Source of the DNA: Methylobacterium sp. 77
Lineage (GTDB): Bacteria > Pseudomonadota > Alphaproteobacteria > Rhizobiales > Beijerinckiaceae
DNA length: 64,000 nt
Assembly (NCBI RefSeq): GCF_000372825.1
Contig: NZ_KB910516.1
Location: 3,019,825-3,083,824, forward strand
Direction of reading: 5' to 3'
The position numbers and the translations under genes are program-made. The first letter of the stretch is position 1. Each line of letters starts with the position of its first letter. The notes below the pieces were generated by a model. That model ran no database searches and had not been told where the DNA came from. It saw only the letters and a program-made list of their open reading frames with translations. Shown piece after piece: positions 33,791 through 42,897 of the stretch.

Positions 33791-34540
33791 CTAGGAGGAA
33801 CGGCAAGGATCCAGGCGTGTGCTCAACCACGCCAGTGCTCCCGCAGCATCCGGCACGCTGGCCACGTCCGGCTTGGCCGGCGGCCTCAGGATGATCACCG
33901 GCAGTCCGGCCGCACGGGCCGCTGCGATCTTGCCATAGGTGGCCCCGCCGCCGGAATTCTTGCTCACGAGAACCTCGATCCGTCGCTCGGCGAGGAACGC
34001 CGCCTCCGCGGCCTCGTCGAATGGCCCGCGCGCCGCGATTTCCGTGAGGCGGGGAACCGACAGGGCATCGCCGATCGGCTCGATGGCGCGGACAACGTAA
34101 TCGTGCTGCGGAGCAACCGAGAAGGCCCCGACCTCAAGGCGGCCGATCGTCAGGAACACGCGCCGGGGCGCGGGGCCGAGAGTGAGCGCAGCCTCCGCCA
34201 TGGTATCGACCTCGGTCCAGCGATCTCCCTCACACCGCTCCCAAGGCGGACGGCGGACGGCCAGGAGCGGGACCGCGGCGCGTTGGCAGGCCAGCGCCGC
34301 ATTGCCGCTGATCCGCGCGGCGAACGGATGCGTCGCGTCGATCACGGCCTCGATGCGGTGATCGGTGATCCAGGCCGCGAGTCCTTCGCTGCCGCCAAAT
34401 CCGCCGATGCGGGTGCGCACCGGCTCGCGCTTGGGCGCGCTGGTGCGTCCGGCGAGCGACAGGATCGCATCGATCCGTGCATCGAGCGCCTTCACCAGGG
34501 CGCTCGCCTCGCTGGTACCACCGAGGATCAGAAGTCTCAT
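33791..34540 (-). CDS. cobK: Precorrin-6A reductase CobK
   Basis: NADPH-dependent reduction of precorrin-6A to precorrin-6B. The product has 249 residues, starting MRLLILGGTSEASALVKAL with a dinucleotide-binding glycine motif. AWITDHRIEAVIDATHPFAARISGNA, RPPWE, RRVFLTIGRLEVGAF and VSKNSGGGATYGKIAAARAAGLPVIILRPP are CobK/CbiJ signatures. ATG 34540 is the usual family start; an upstream ATG at 34561 is less likely. It is on the minus strand, divergent from cobL with 44 bases between starts, and convergent with cobJ, so it is a single-gene unit. Confidence 0.95.
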   Translation of the reverse strand: MRLLILGGTSEASALVKALDARIDAILSLAGRTSAPKREPVRTRIGGFGGSEGLAAWITDHRIEAVIDATHPFAARISGNAALACQRAAVPLLAVRRPPWERCEGDRWTEVDTMAEAALTLGPAPRRVFLTIGRLEVGAFSVAPQHDYVVRAIEPIGDALSVPRLTEIAARGPFDEAAEAAFLAERRIEVLVSKNSGGGATYGKIAAARAAGLPVIILRPPAKPDVASVPDAAGALAWLSTRLDPCRSS

Positions 34541-34584
34541 CGTCGTCGGTTCACCGGTCATCGTTCGGAGACGGAGCCTTCTCC

Positions 34585-35814
34585 ATGAGCGACGACGCCC
34601 TGTCGAGCCTATCACCCTGGCTCACCATCGTCGGGATCGGCGAAGACGGCCGCGCCGGCCTCAGCCCCGCTGCCATCGCCGCCCTCGACGAGGCGGGAAT
34701 GGTCTATGGCGGCAGCCGGCACATCGCCCTTGCCGCACCGGTGAATGCGGACGTTCGGGTCTGGCCGCGCCCGATCTCGGATGCCTATCCCGGCCTTCTG
34801 GCCCGGCGCGGCCAGCCGACCTGCATTCTCGCCACCGGCGACCCGTTCCATTACGGCATCGGCGCCGAGATCGCCCGGCTGCTGCCGGCTGCCGAGATGC
34901 GGGTGTTCCCGCACCCTTCGGCGTTCAGCCTCGCGGCGGCGCGACTCGGCTGGCCGCTGGCCGAAACCGTGTGCCTCACTCTGCACGGGCGGGCGCTGGA
35001 GCGGATCGTTCCCCATCTCCAGCCCGGTGCTCGGCTCCTCGTCTTGACCTGGGACGGGACCACGCCGGAAGCCGTCGCCACCCTGCTGACGGATCGCGGC
35101 TTCGGGGGCTCGCTCCTCACCATCCTCGAAGCCATGGGGGGGCCGCGCGAGCGCCGGCACGAGGCAAAGGCCGATGCCTTCGCGCTGACCGACATCGATC
35201 CGCTCAATACTCTGGCGGTGGACGTGGTCGCCGATGCCGATGCGCGGGTCATGGCGTTAAGCGCCGGCCTCGACGATTCCTGGTTCGAGCATGATGGGCA
35301 ACTCACCAAGGCCGACATCCGTGCCGTGACGCTGGCCGCCCTGCGCCCCCGCGCCGGGCAGTTGCTGTGGGATATCGGCGCGGGAGCAGGCTCCATCTCC
35401 ATCGAGTGGATGCTGCGCCATCCGAGCCTGCGCTCCCTCGCCATCGAGGCGAATCCGAGCCGTGCCTTACGGATCGCACGGAATGCCGCGCGCCTCGGCG
35501 TGCCGGATCTGCGCGTGGTCGAAGGCGAAGCGCCCGCCGCCATGAGGGGGCTCGACCGGCCCGACGCGATCTTCATCGGTGGCGGCATCACGCGTCCGGG
35601 CGTGCTCGATCTCGCCATCGACGCACTGGCAACAGGCGGCCGGCTCGTCGCCAACGTCGTAACCCTGGAAGGCGAAGCGGTCCTTTTGGCGGCCTTCGCT
35701 CGCCATGGCGGACGCTTGAAGCGCCTGTCGATCGCTCATGCCGACCCGGTCGGTCATCTCCATGGGTGGCGGACCGCCATGCCGGTGACGCAGTGGGTTT
35801 GGACGAAGCCGTAG
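34585..35814 (+). CDS. cobL: Precorrin-6Y C5,15-methyltransferase (decarboxylating) CobL
   Basis: Fusion of CbiE and CbiT activities. The product has 409 residues. The N-terminal tetrapyrrole-methylase domain (1-210) has LTIVGIGEDGRAGLS, CILATGDPFHYGIGAEIARLL and FPHPSAFSLAAARLGWPL. The C-terminal Rossmann-type methyltransferase (about 225-409) has DDSWFEHDGQLTKADIRAVTLAAL, LLWDIGAGAGSISIEW and AIFIGGGITRPGVLD. GGAG lies nine bases before ATG 34585. It starts a second cob transcript (cobL-cobE-cobM-cobB) from the 44-base gap shared with cobK. Confidence 0.96.
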   Translation: MSDDALSSLSPWLTIVGIGEDGRAGLSPAAIAALDEAGMVYGGSRHIALAAPVNADVRVWPRPISDAYPGLLARRGQPTCILATGDPFHYGIGAEIARLLPAAEMRVFPHPSAFSLAAARLGWPLAETVCLTLHGRALERIVPHLQPGARLLVLTWDGTTPEAVATLLTDRGFGGSLLTILEAMGGPRERRHEAKADAFALTDIDPLNTLAVDVVADADARVMALSAGLDDSWFEHDGQLTKADIRAVTLAALRPRAGQLLWDIGAGAGSISIEWMLRHPSLRSLAIEANPSRALRIARNAARLGVPDLRVVEGEAPAAMRGLDRPDAIFIGGGITRPGVLDLAIDALATGGRLVANVVTLEGEAVLLAAFARHGGRLKRLSIAHADPVGHLHGWRTAMPVTQWVWTKP

Positions 35815-35924
35815 ACGCTCGTTACGAGATGCGGTCGGGTATCCTGCCGATGGATCGTGCATCGATTCTTCGCTTCACCCGACGGAATCGACGCCCTGCT
35901 ATTCGCGCCGAAAGGGGACGGGAG

Positions 35925-36356
35925 ATGCCAGGCCATCGCCAAAACCCGGATAGGCGCTCGCTCGTAGCGGGGATCGGCTTTCGACATGGCGCTGCGGCCG
36001 ATGACATCGTCGCCCTGATTCTCCGGGCGCTGGCGGAAAGCGGCCATGCGCGGGAGGATCTCACCGTCATCGCCACCGCCGCGGATCGCGCCGGCGAGCC
36101 GGCGATCCGCGACGCCGCCGCCGCGTTCGGACTTGTCCCCACCGCCATCCCGGCCACGGCGATGATCGCGGTCGATTCCCGCGTGCCGACCCGCTCGCAG
36201 CGGATCGAAGCGAGCCGGCAGGTCGGATCGGTAGCCGAGGCGGCCGCCTTGGCCGCCGCGGGCGAGAAAGGAACACTCGTCCTGCCGCGCATCTCTTGCC
36301 CGACGGCAACATGCGCCCTTGCGCTTTCCACGCATTTCGCCACTCAGACGCCATGA
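35925..36356 (+). CDS. cobE: CobE/CbiG C-terminal domain protein
   Basis: Small protein of the CobE/GbiG family (143 residues) needed for aerobic cobalamin synthesis, possibly by carrying intermediates or removing the C-20 fragment. The core is [26 protein letters not shown] near residue 11, [25 protein letters not shown] near 45, [25 protein letters not shown] near 89 and [13 protein letters not shown] at the end. The frame is open well upstream (in-frame ATGs at 35829 and 35850). ATG 35925 has GGGAG close by and gives the standard length. It lies 110 bases after cobL and overlaps cobM by four. Confidence 0.88.
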   Translation: MPGHRQNPDRRSLVAGIGFRHGAAADDIVALILRALAESGHAREDLTVIATAADRAGEPAIRDAAAAFGLVPTAIPATAMIAVDSRVPTRSQRIEASRQVGSVAEAAALAAAGEKGTLVLPRISCPTATCALALSTHFATQTP

Positions 36357-37135
36357 CCGTTCACTTCATCGGCGCCGGCCCGGGTGCCGCCGACCTCATC
36401 ACGATACGCGGACGCGACCTCATCGGGCGCTGCCCCGTCTGCCTCTATGCCGGCTCGCTGGTCGCGCCGGAAATCCTGTCATGGTGCCCGGCCGGCACCC
36501 GTATCGTCGATACCGCTCCGCTCGATCTCGACGGGATCGTGGATGAGATCGTGGCCGCGCACGAGGCCGGCCAGGATGTGGCGCGGCTGCATTCCGGCGA
36601 CCTTTCGATCTGGAGTGCGCTCGCCGAGCAGACCCGGCGGCTCGATCGGATCGGCATTCCCTACACGGTGACGCCGGGCGTGCCGTCCTTCGCCGCCGCT
36701 GCTGCCGTGCTCAGGCGCGAACTCACGGTCCCCGGCCTCGCCCAGTCGGTGGTCCTGACCCGTACCTCCGGCCGGGCCAGCGCCATGCCGGAGCGCGAGA
36801 CCCTTGCTGCCTTCGCCGCCACGGGCGCAACGCTGGCCTTGCACCTGTCCATTCATGTGATCGAGGATGTGGTCGCCGGGCTCGTGCCATTCTACGGAGT
36901 GGATTGCGCCGCCGCCGTGGTGTTCCGAGTCACCTGGCCGGATGAACGCGTCATCACCGGCACGCTCGCCACCATCGCGGCGGATGTGCGCGCCGCAGCG
37001 CTCGAGCGCACGGCATTGATCTTCGTCGGGCCCGCCCTTGCCGCCGAAGAGTTTCGCGAGAGCGCACTCTATTCGACCGATTACGACAGGCGCTTCCGCC
37101 CAACGGGGCCGTCGATCTCGAAAGCCGGCGCATGA
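36353..37135 (+). CDS. cobM: Precorrin-4 C11-methyltransferase CobM
   Basis: SAM-dependent methylation at C-11 of precorrin-4, 260 residues. The tetrapyrrole methylase signatures are [22 protein letters not shown] (3-24), [13 protein letters not shown] near 33, [18 protein letters not shown] near 79, [39 protein letters not shown] split over residues 104-142, and [12 protein letters not shown] near the end. The ATG overlaps the cobE stop, and the next gene, cobB, begins four bases before its stop, so translation of cobE-cobM-cobB is coupled. Confidence 0.96.
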   Translation: MTVHFIGAGPGAADLITIRGRDLIGRCPVCLYAGSLVAPEILSWCPAGTRIVDTAPLDLDGIVDEIVAAHEAGQDVARLHSGDLSIWSALAEQTRRLDRIGIPYTVTPGVPSFAAAAAVLRRELTVPGLAQSVVLTRTSGRASAMPERETLAAFAATGATLALHLSIHVIEDVVAGLVPFYGVDCAAAVVFRVTWPDERVITGTLATIAADVRAAALERTALIFVGPALAAEEFRESALYSTDYDRRFRPTGPSISKAGA

Positions 37136-38460
37136 CGATGCCGGGAAGACCGCATCCGCCGGGCCTCCTCGTCGCCGCCCCACGGTCGAGTTCCGGCAAG
37201 ACTACCGTGACCCTGGCGCTGATGCGGGCCCTCGCCCGACGCGGTCTTGCGGTGCGCGGCGCCAAATGTGGGCCGGACTATATCGACCCGGCCTTCCATC
37301 AGGCAGCGACGGGCTATCCCAGCGTCAACCTCGACAGCTTCGCCATGCCCGATGCCATGCTCGATTCCGTGGCAGCAATGGCCGGACGCAATGCCGACAT
37401 CGTGATTGCGGAAGGCTCCATGGGCCTCTTCGACGGCATCGTCGCGGGAGAGGGTCGAACGGGAGCCAATGCCGACATCGCGGCACGCTACGGCTGGCCC
37501 GTCCTTCTCGTCCTGGACGTGTCCGGAGCAGCCCAATCGGCCGCGGCCGTGGCGCTCGGCTTTGCACGCTACGATGCCCGCATCCGCATCGCCGGCGTCG
37601 TGCTGAACAAGGTTGCCAGTGCCCGCCATCGCCGTCTCGTAGAGGCAGGTCTCGCGCAAGTCGGCATTCCCGTCCTCGGGGTGCTGATGCGCGATGCGAC
37701 CCTTGCCCTGCCCGAGCGCCATCTCGGGCTGGTCCAAGCCCGCGAAACCGGCGACCTGACCGCACGGCTCGACCGTCTCGCAGATCTTGCGGAGGCAAGT
37801 CTCGACCTCGACGCCATCCTCGCCGCAGCTTCGGGCCACCTTCCGGAGGTCTCGGACTTCGTCCTGCCCCCTCCCCCGGGACAGCGCGTCGCCATCGCCA
37901 CGGATGAAGCGTTCTCGTTCCTCTACCCGCATATGGAAGCCGGCTGGCGCGCCGCGGGTGCCGAACTCGTCGCTTTCTCGCCGCTGGCCGACGAGGCGCC
38001 ATCGGAAACCTGCGACGCCTGCTGGCTACCGGGAGGATATCCCGAACTCCACGCGGCAAAATTGGCGGCGTCCAGCAAGTTCCTGAATGGTGTGCGCGCC
38101 TTCGGCGAGCATAAGCCGATCCACGGAGAATGCGGCGGCTACATGGTGCTGGGCACCAGCCTGGAGGACGCAGCGGGCATCACACATCCGATGGCGGGCC
38201 TGCTCCCTGTCGCGACATCGTACAAGGCGCGGAAGCTACATCTCGGATACCGGGTGGCGACGCTCATCGACGGTGGCATTCTCGGACGCGCAGGGGCGCG
38301 TCTCGTCGGCCACGAATTCCACTATGCCAGCGAGCTGACCGAACCTCCGAGTGAAGACATCGCCCTCGCGCTGGTGACCGACGCAGAGGGAAAACAGTTG
38401 GGGATGGCCGGCCACAGACGCGGTTCTGTGTCGGGTAGTTTCTTCCACCTCATCGGATAG
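37132..38460 (+). CDS. cobB: Hydrogenobyrinic acid a,c-diamide synthase CobB
   Basis: Glutamine-dependent amidation of the a and c carboxylates, ahead of cobalt insertion. The product has 442 residues. It has a P-loop-like [16 protein letters not shown] (12-27), [14 protein letters not shown] (43-56), [10 protein letters not shown] (94-103), then an amidotransferase domain with [15 protein letters not shown] and nucleophile Cys 334 in [12 protein letters not shown]. The C-terminal [10 protein letters not shown] and SGSFFHLIG complete the family pattern. It ends the cobL-E-M-B unit, 11 bases before the convergent XRE regulator. Confidence 0.95.
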   Translation: MTMPGRPHPPGLLVAAPRSSSGKTTVTLALMRALARRGLAVRGAKCGPDYIDPAFHQAATGYPSVNLDSFAMPDAMLDSVAAMAGRNADIVIAEGSMGLFDGIVAGEGRTGANADIAARYGWPVLLVLDVSGAAQSAAAVALGFARYDARIRIAGVVLNKVASARHRRLVEAGLAQVGIPVLGVLMRDATLALPERHLGLVQARETGDLTARLDRLADLAEASLDLDAILAAASGHLPEVSDFVLPPPPGQRVAIATDEAFSFLYPHMEAGWRAAGAELVAFSPLADEAPSETCDACWLPGGYPELHAAKLAASSKFLNGVRAFGEHKPIHGECGGYMVLGTSLEDAAGITHPMAGLLPVATSYKARKLHLGYRVATLIDGGILGRAGARLVGHEFHYASELTEPPSEDIALALVTDAEGKQLGMAGHRRGSVSGSFFHLIG

Positions 38461-38471
38461 CGGAAAACCTG

Positions 38472-38870
38472 TCACGCGACCACGGCGACCTCTGCTCGTT
38501 TTCCCATCTTTGCGGCTGTCCGCACGATCGCCAACACATCGCGGCGCAGCTGGTCGTCATCGATCAGAGCATAAGCCTGAAGCAACTCAATCGCGCCCTG
38601 AGCCGTGAGAAAGCCGAAGACTTCCGACTGTGTGCCTCCCATCTCATCCTCTTCGAAAAAGGCTGAGACGGGCACTTCGAGGAGGCGGGCGATTTCGCGG
38701 AGACGCCCTGCGCCGACCCGGTTCTGTCCCTTTTCGTACTTCTGCACCTGCTGGAAGGTTACGCCAACGGCGGTTCCGAGCGCAGTCTGGCTAAGGCCAC
38801 GTGCCTTGCGCAAGGCAGTGATTCGCAGCCCAACCAGGCGGTCGACATCGGTGGTTTGCTTAGGCATCAT
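38472..38870 (-). CDS. XRE-family helix-turn-helix regulator
   Basis: Cytosolic DNA-binding protein of about 132 residues. The HTH spans residues 12-65 (VGLRITALRKARGLSQTALGTAVGVTFQQVQKYEKG split, then NRVGAGRLREIARLLEVPVSAFF). QQVQKYEKGQNRVGAGRL is the hallmark of the common Rhizobiales XRE group. The C-terminal half (GAIELLQAYALIDDDQLRRDVLAIVRTAAKM) is helical and may dimerise. Start ATGs at 38870 and 38867 are adjacent; TTG 38882 is possible. It faces the end of cobB, with no evidence that it controls cob genes. Confidence 0.9.
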   Translation of the reverse strand: MMPKQTTDVDRLVGLRITALRKARGLSQTALGTAVGVTFQQVQKYEKGQNRVGAGRLREIARLLEVPVSAFFEEDEMGGTQSEVFGFLTAQGAIELLQAYALIDDDQLRRDVLAIVRTAAKMGKRAEVAVVA

Positions 38871-39323
38871 CACTCGTTTCAATGCTCAATACGGTATTCG
38901 ACAGCCACTTCGATCTTCACACCCGGCTCGCCATCTTAGACACGGCTTACTCGGCAAGGCTAAAAATCAAAAAGAACGCGCGTTCGAAGCCTTCACACAA
39001 TCCACCCCCAGGATGGATAGCACCCCAGAAACCACCCGAAGAAAGGCGACCAAACCGACGCATTCAGCATGCGCGAAAACAGCTTGACCACAAACTAGGC
39101 AGGGATGGCAAGAGTGAGCGCAAACTCGCCGTTGCAAACGGTGAAACCCCGGCTCGAGGGTTGCGCCGGAGGAATGGAACCATTCTTATGTCTAACAAAT
39201 TTTTGACACGAAAAATATCATTTATATAGGACAGATTGAGTTATTTACGATCATTTTTCAATCTGATCGAAGCGGACTAAGATATTGCCGAGGTCGCAAG
39301 CCAACACCATCAAAAGGGTCTCT
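38871..39323. other. AT-richer intergenic region before the IsdG-like gene
   Basis: About 450 bases of clearly lower GC content than the flanks, with T/A runs near 39195-39265. A frame of 115 codons crosses part of it (38882-39229), but it has no ribosome site, no recognisable domain and skewed composition, so it is not called. The stretch presumably carries promoters for the XRE regulator and the haem-degrading enzyme. No clean Irr, RirA or Fur box was found by eye. Confidence 0.5.
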
Positions 39324-39671
39324 ATGTTCATCGCCATGAACCGTTTCAAAGTCGTTCGAGACGCAACGACAGAGTTCGAGCAGGTTTGGCTCGGACGCGA
39401 CAGCCATCTCGGCGAGATGGAAGGCTTCGTCGAGTTTCAGCTTTTGCGTGGTCCCGAGCACGACGACTACGTATTGTATGCATCGCATACCGTCTGGGCC
39501 TCCAAATCGGCCTTCGAGGCGTGGACCCGGTCGGAGCAGTTCCGCAAGGCGCACAGCCGGGCACCCGCGACGAAACCCCTCTACCTCGGTCATCCGCAAT
39601 TCGAAGGGTTCGAGACGATCCAATCGGTCGCCAAGCCTCAATCAGAGTTGACGTCCGAAGCGGTTGCCTGA
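39324..39671 (+). CDS. IsdG-like haem-degrading monooxygenase
   Basis: ABM-fold (antibiotic biosynthesis monooxygenase) protein of 115 residues that probably cleaves haem to release iron. It begins MFIAMNRFKVV and contains MEGFVEFQLLRGPEHDDYVLYAS and FEAWTRSEQFRKAH. Three residues fall at the positions of the IsdG catalytic triad: Asn 6, Trp 67 and His 77 (IsdG uses Asn 7, Trp 67, His 77). A purine-rich AAAAGGG precedes ATG 39324. It stands alone in an AT-rich surrounding and could be iron-regulated, although no operator was identified. HmuQ/HmuD and MhuD are the alternative names for such enzymes. Confidence 0.82.
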   Translation: MFIAMNRFKVVRDATTEFEQVWLGRDSHLGEMEGFVEFQLLRGPEHDDYVLYASHTVWASKSAFEAWTRSEQFRKAHSRAPATKPLYLGHPQFEGFETIQSVAKPQSELTSEAVA

Positions 39672-39734
39672 CCGTTCCTGTTCCTCGGGCGGTATCCTCA
39701 TCCTGTGACATCGCGCGGTGAGGTGCCTCTCACA

Positions 39735-40979
39735 TCATCGGCCGAGCCGCGGCAGGAGTGCCGCGATCAGGCCGATGAGGGGAAGATACGCGCAGAGACC
39801 GTAGACGAACTCGATGCTGGTTCGATCGGCAAGTTCTCCGAAGATGGCCGCGCCGAGCCCGCCCATCCCGAACGCAAATCCGAAGAACAATCCCCCGACG
39901 AGGCCGATGCGGCCGGGCAGGAGTTCCTGCGCGTAGACTAGGATCGCCGGCATCGCAGAGGCGAGGATCAGGCCGATCGGCACCGTGAGGATCACGGTCC
40001 AGGCGAGGTCGGCATGGGGCAAGGCGAGGGTGAACGGCACCACGCCGAGAATCGAGGCCCAGATCACCGGCTTGCGACCGAACCGGTCGCCGATCGGGCC
40101 ACCCAAGATCGTGCCGGCAGCAGCCGCGCCGAGGAAGACGAACAGGTAGATCTGGCTCTCGGCGACCGGCACCCCGAAACGGTGGATCAGATAGAACGTA
40201 TAGTAGGACGAAAAACTCGCCATATAGAAGTACTTGGAGAAAATCAGAGCCAGCAGGACCGCGATGGTGGCAACGATCCTCGTCTTCGAAAGATCGGTAG
40301 GCGCGAGGGTCTTCGTCCGCGCCGCCAGCCGCGCCGTTCCCGCCAGCCGCTCGCGATACCAGCGTCCCACCAGGGTGAGGACGCCGATCCCCACGAGCGC
40401 GGCAAGTGAGAACCACGCGACGCTGGACTGCCCCTTCGGCACGACGATGAAGGCGGCCAGAAGCGGACCGAACGCAGTCCCTGCATTGCCGCCAACCTGA
40501 AACAGCGATTGAGCGAGGCCGAAACGTCCGCCCGATGCCAGCCGCGCCATCCGGGTGGCCTCGGGATGGAAGACGGCCGAGCCGAGTCCCACGAGCCCCG
40601 CAGCGAGGAGCAGCATTCCGTAAGTCCAGGCCACGGAGAGCAGCAGCAGGCCGACGAGAGACGACGCCATGCCGAGAGCGAGCGAGAATGGCATCGGCCT
40701 GCGATCCGTCTGCAAGCCAACGATGGGTTGAAGAACGGAAGCGGTGACCTGAAACACCATGGTGATCAGTCCGATCTGCCCGAAATCGAGCTTGAAGCCC
40801 GATTTCAGGAGCGGGTAGATCGCCGGCAGCAGCGATTGGATGAGGTCGTTGAGCAAATGCGAGAGGCTGAGGGCGCCGAGGACGGCGAAGGCCGGCGGCG
40901 CCGCCCCTGAGAGCGGTGCGGGCTCCTTCAAGGTTGGCAAGATCTGCGAATCAGGAGCCAAGCGAGGAGAATCGGACAT
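39735..40979 (-). CDS. MFS transporter, fosmidomycin-resistance (Fsr) type
   Basis: Twelve-helix carrier of 414 residues. LGALSLSHLLNDLIQSLLPAIYPLLK in helix 1, QIGLITMVFQVTASVLQPIVGLQTDRRP, GSAVFHPEATRMARLASGG and FQVGGNAGTAFGPLLAAFIV are close to E. coli Fsr. The family exports fosmidomycin and some other compounds in E. coli; the natural substrate here is unknown. ATG 40979 is the first plausible start; the upstream frame to 41033 has no support. It diverges from the sugar-phosphate transferase gene across a 396-base AT-richer region. Confidence 0.87.
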   Translation of the reverse strand: MSDSPRLAPDSQILPTLKEPAPLSGAAPPAFAVLGALSLSHLLNDLIQSLLPAIYPLLKSGFKLDFGQIGLITMVFQVTASVLQPIVGLQTDRRPMPFSLALGMASSLVGLLLLSVAWTYGMLLLAAGLVGLGSAVFHPEATRMARLASGGRFGLAQSLFQVGGNAGTAFGPLLAAFIVVPKGQSSVAWFSLAALVGIGVLTLVGRWYRERLAGTARLAARTKTLAPTDLSKTRIVATIAVLLALIFSKYFYMASFSSYYTFYLIHRFGVPVAESQIYLFVFLGAAAAGTILGGPIGDRFGRKPVIWASILGVVPFTLALPHADLAWTVILTVPIGLILASAMPAILVYAQELLPGRIGLVGGLFFGFAFGMGGLGAAIFGELADRTSIEFVYGLCAYLPLIGLIAALLPRLGR

Positions 40980-41375
40980 GAGTCGCTTCGATGCGCGCGC
41001 CTCTGTCGTGGCAGAGGCTGCAGTTTCGCGCATTGTCTAACGGACTCCGCCAGGCCCGGCGATCCCGATGCCAAGCTTTCGATCCCCCCAGTGACGGGAT
41101 CGTGACCTCTGAAACAAATTTCTCGAAAACTTCTGAACCCAATCGCACGGTCGCAGCCGTTAATAGGTTAACGAATTCCTACACGGGTCTCCCGCAAGCG
41201 ATTCATTCCGTCGATTGATCGGTGGAGGTGGGGACCTCGCATTTACATGACCAGAAGGTCCGCGCTCCGTGGGCGGGTCCGAGGTTTGCAGTCCTACAAA
41301 GCATCGAGACGGTCGGGCGAGACATTGTCCCACCCTGATACAATCACAGCCTCACTTCGGTACATAGCGCCTCAG
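40980..41375. other. Divergent intergenic region
   Basis: No gene seen. It contains an inverted repeat GTTAA-TAGG-TTAAC (41159-41172) in an AT-richer stretch, which could be part of a promoter or operator for the exopolysaccharide priming gene. An in-frame extension of that gene to 41247 has no recognisable protein features. Confidence 0.45.
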
Positions 41376-42881
41376 ATGTTCCAGCAACCTCTTCCCGAAG
41401 TCTACCAGAGCCTGCCGGCCGCACGTGGCGCCCGACGCGACGCGTGGGCAGCCGTTCTACCGCGACGGTGGCGAGGCGCACTCCGTCTTGGGCTATCCAC
41501 GGCATTGGCCACCTCGGACCTCCTGGCGATTTTCGTGACGGCCTATCTCACCGAGGTCATCTATTACGAGTTCGCCTTCGACCAGCAGCTCGCCACGGGC
41601 ATGACCGGGAGCTTCCAGCTGGCAGGCCTCGTGGCGGTCTTCGTGTTGCTGACGAACCTCGTCCGAGAGGAATACAGCATCGAGACGCAGCTCACCCGCG
41701 GCCCTCAACGCCGTCGCATGGCAAGCCTCTGGCTCGCCGCCTGGGGTATCGTTCTCGTCGTCGGTTTCGCGACCAAGACCACCAACGACTTCTCGCGTGC
41801 GGTGGCCATCGGCTTCTTCATCGCAGGTCTCCCGGTGTTGTACCTGTCCCGCCTCGCCATGGTGGGCCTTGTCCGTAGGGCGACCAGCCCGAGCTCGTCG
41901 TCGATCAATCGCGTCCACCTTGTCGGTTTCGAGGAAGACATCGCCGGATTCTACGCCAGCCACGACGCGGAGGCCCTGGGCCTACGCGTGGTAGGCACGA
42001 GCTACCTCCGCCGCATCGACACGCGGGAAGATGCATCCGTGCGCCAGGCGCAGATGTCGGAAGATCTCGACCTCGCGGTCTCGGTCGTGCGCTTCCTGCG
42101 TCCAGACGATGTCTTCATCTTGGTTCCCTGGACGGATGCCGCGGATATCGAGCGCTGCGTCGATGCGTTTCTGCGCGTCCCGGCCGCCCTGCACCTTCGA
42201 CCGGGTTCCGTGATGGACCGATTTCCCGATCTCACACTCGCGCGGGTCGGTCGTTTATCGGGTATCAATATCGGCCGCCGGCCGCTCAATTTCAGCGAGA
42301 TCACCCTCAAGCGCGGCCTCGACATGATTCTGTCCGCCGTCGCACTGGTGATGCTCGCGCCGCTCTTTGCAGCCATCGCCATGCTGATCAAGCTCGACAG
42401 CCCCGGCCCGATCTTCTTCCGCCAACGGCGCTACGGCTTCAATCAGCAAGCATTCGGCGTCTTCAAGTTCCGCAGCATGAAGACGGAGCAGAATGCCGTG
42501 TTCCGTCAGGCGACGCGTAACGACTCGCGCATCACCAAGATCGGCGCCATCCTCAGGCGGACGAATCTCGACGAGTTGCCACAGCTCCTCAACGTCCTCA
42601 TGGGGGAGATGTCACTCGTAGGTCCACGCCCCCATGCCCTTGCTCACGATCGCAGCTTCGAGCGGCGGATCGCGCTCTATGCACGTCGTCACAATGTGAT
42701 GCCCGGCATCACTGGCTGGGCCCAGGTGAACGGCCTGCGCGGCGAGACCCTGACCGACCTCGATATGGAGCGGCGCGTGAGCCACGACCTCCACTACATC
42801 GACAACTGGTCGGTCTGGCTCGACATCCAGATCATGTTTCAGACGGTCGTCTCGCGGCGAGCCTATCGCAACGCCTGCTAA
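41376..42881 (+). CDS. Undecaprenyl-phosphate sugar phosphotransferase (WcaJ/ExoY-like, polyprenyl glycosylphosphotransferase)
   Basis: Integral membrane enzyme that starts exopolysaccharide repeat units by transferring a sugar-1-phosphate to undecaprenyl phosphate. The product has 501 residues: four or five N-terminal helices (35-170), a Rossmann-like domain (180-290) and the bacterial sugar transferase domain (310-500). The latter has KRGLDMILSAVALVMLAPLF, GPIFFRQRRYG, KFRSM (364-368), the DE pair (LDELPQLLNVLMGEMSLVGPRP, Asp 399/Glu 400) and GITGWAQVNGLRG. The start is uncertain: no clear ribosome site. It stands alone here; other polysaccharide genes (exoD, bcsS) lie 2.5-4 kb on. Confidence 0.9.
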   Translation: MFQQPLPEVYQSLPAARGARRDAWAAVLPRRWRGALRLGLSTALATSDLLAIFVTAYLTEVIYYEFAFDQQLATGMTGSFQLAGLVAVFVLLTNLVREEYSIETQLTRGPQRRRMASLWLAAWGIVLVVGFATKTTNDFSRAVAIGFFIAGLPVLYLSRLAMVGLVRRATSPSSSSINRVHLVGFEEDIAGFYASHDAEALGLRVVGTSYLRRIDTREDASVRQAQMSEDLDLAVSVVRFLRPDDVFILVPWTDAADIERCVDAFLRVPAALHLRPGSVMDRFPDLTLARVGRLSGINIGRRPLNFSEITLKRGLDMILSAVALVMLAPLFAAIAMLIKLDSPGPIFFRQRRYGFNQQAFGVFKFRSMKTEQNAVFRQATRNDSRITKIGAILRRTNLDELPQLLNVLMGEMSLVGPRPHALAHDRSFERRIALYARRHNVMPGITGWAQVNGLRGETLTDLDMERRVSHDLHYIDNWSVWLDIQIMFQTVVSRRAYRNAC

Positions 42882-42897
42882 AGCCTGACCTTCGTCG

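Noticed and set aside
38882..39229. Frame of 115 codons before the IsdG-like gene
   Set aside because: No ribosome site, no known motif, and biased composition; the stretch looks like promoter DNA.
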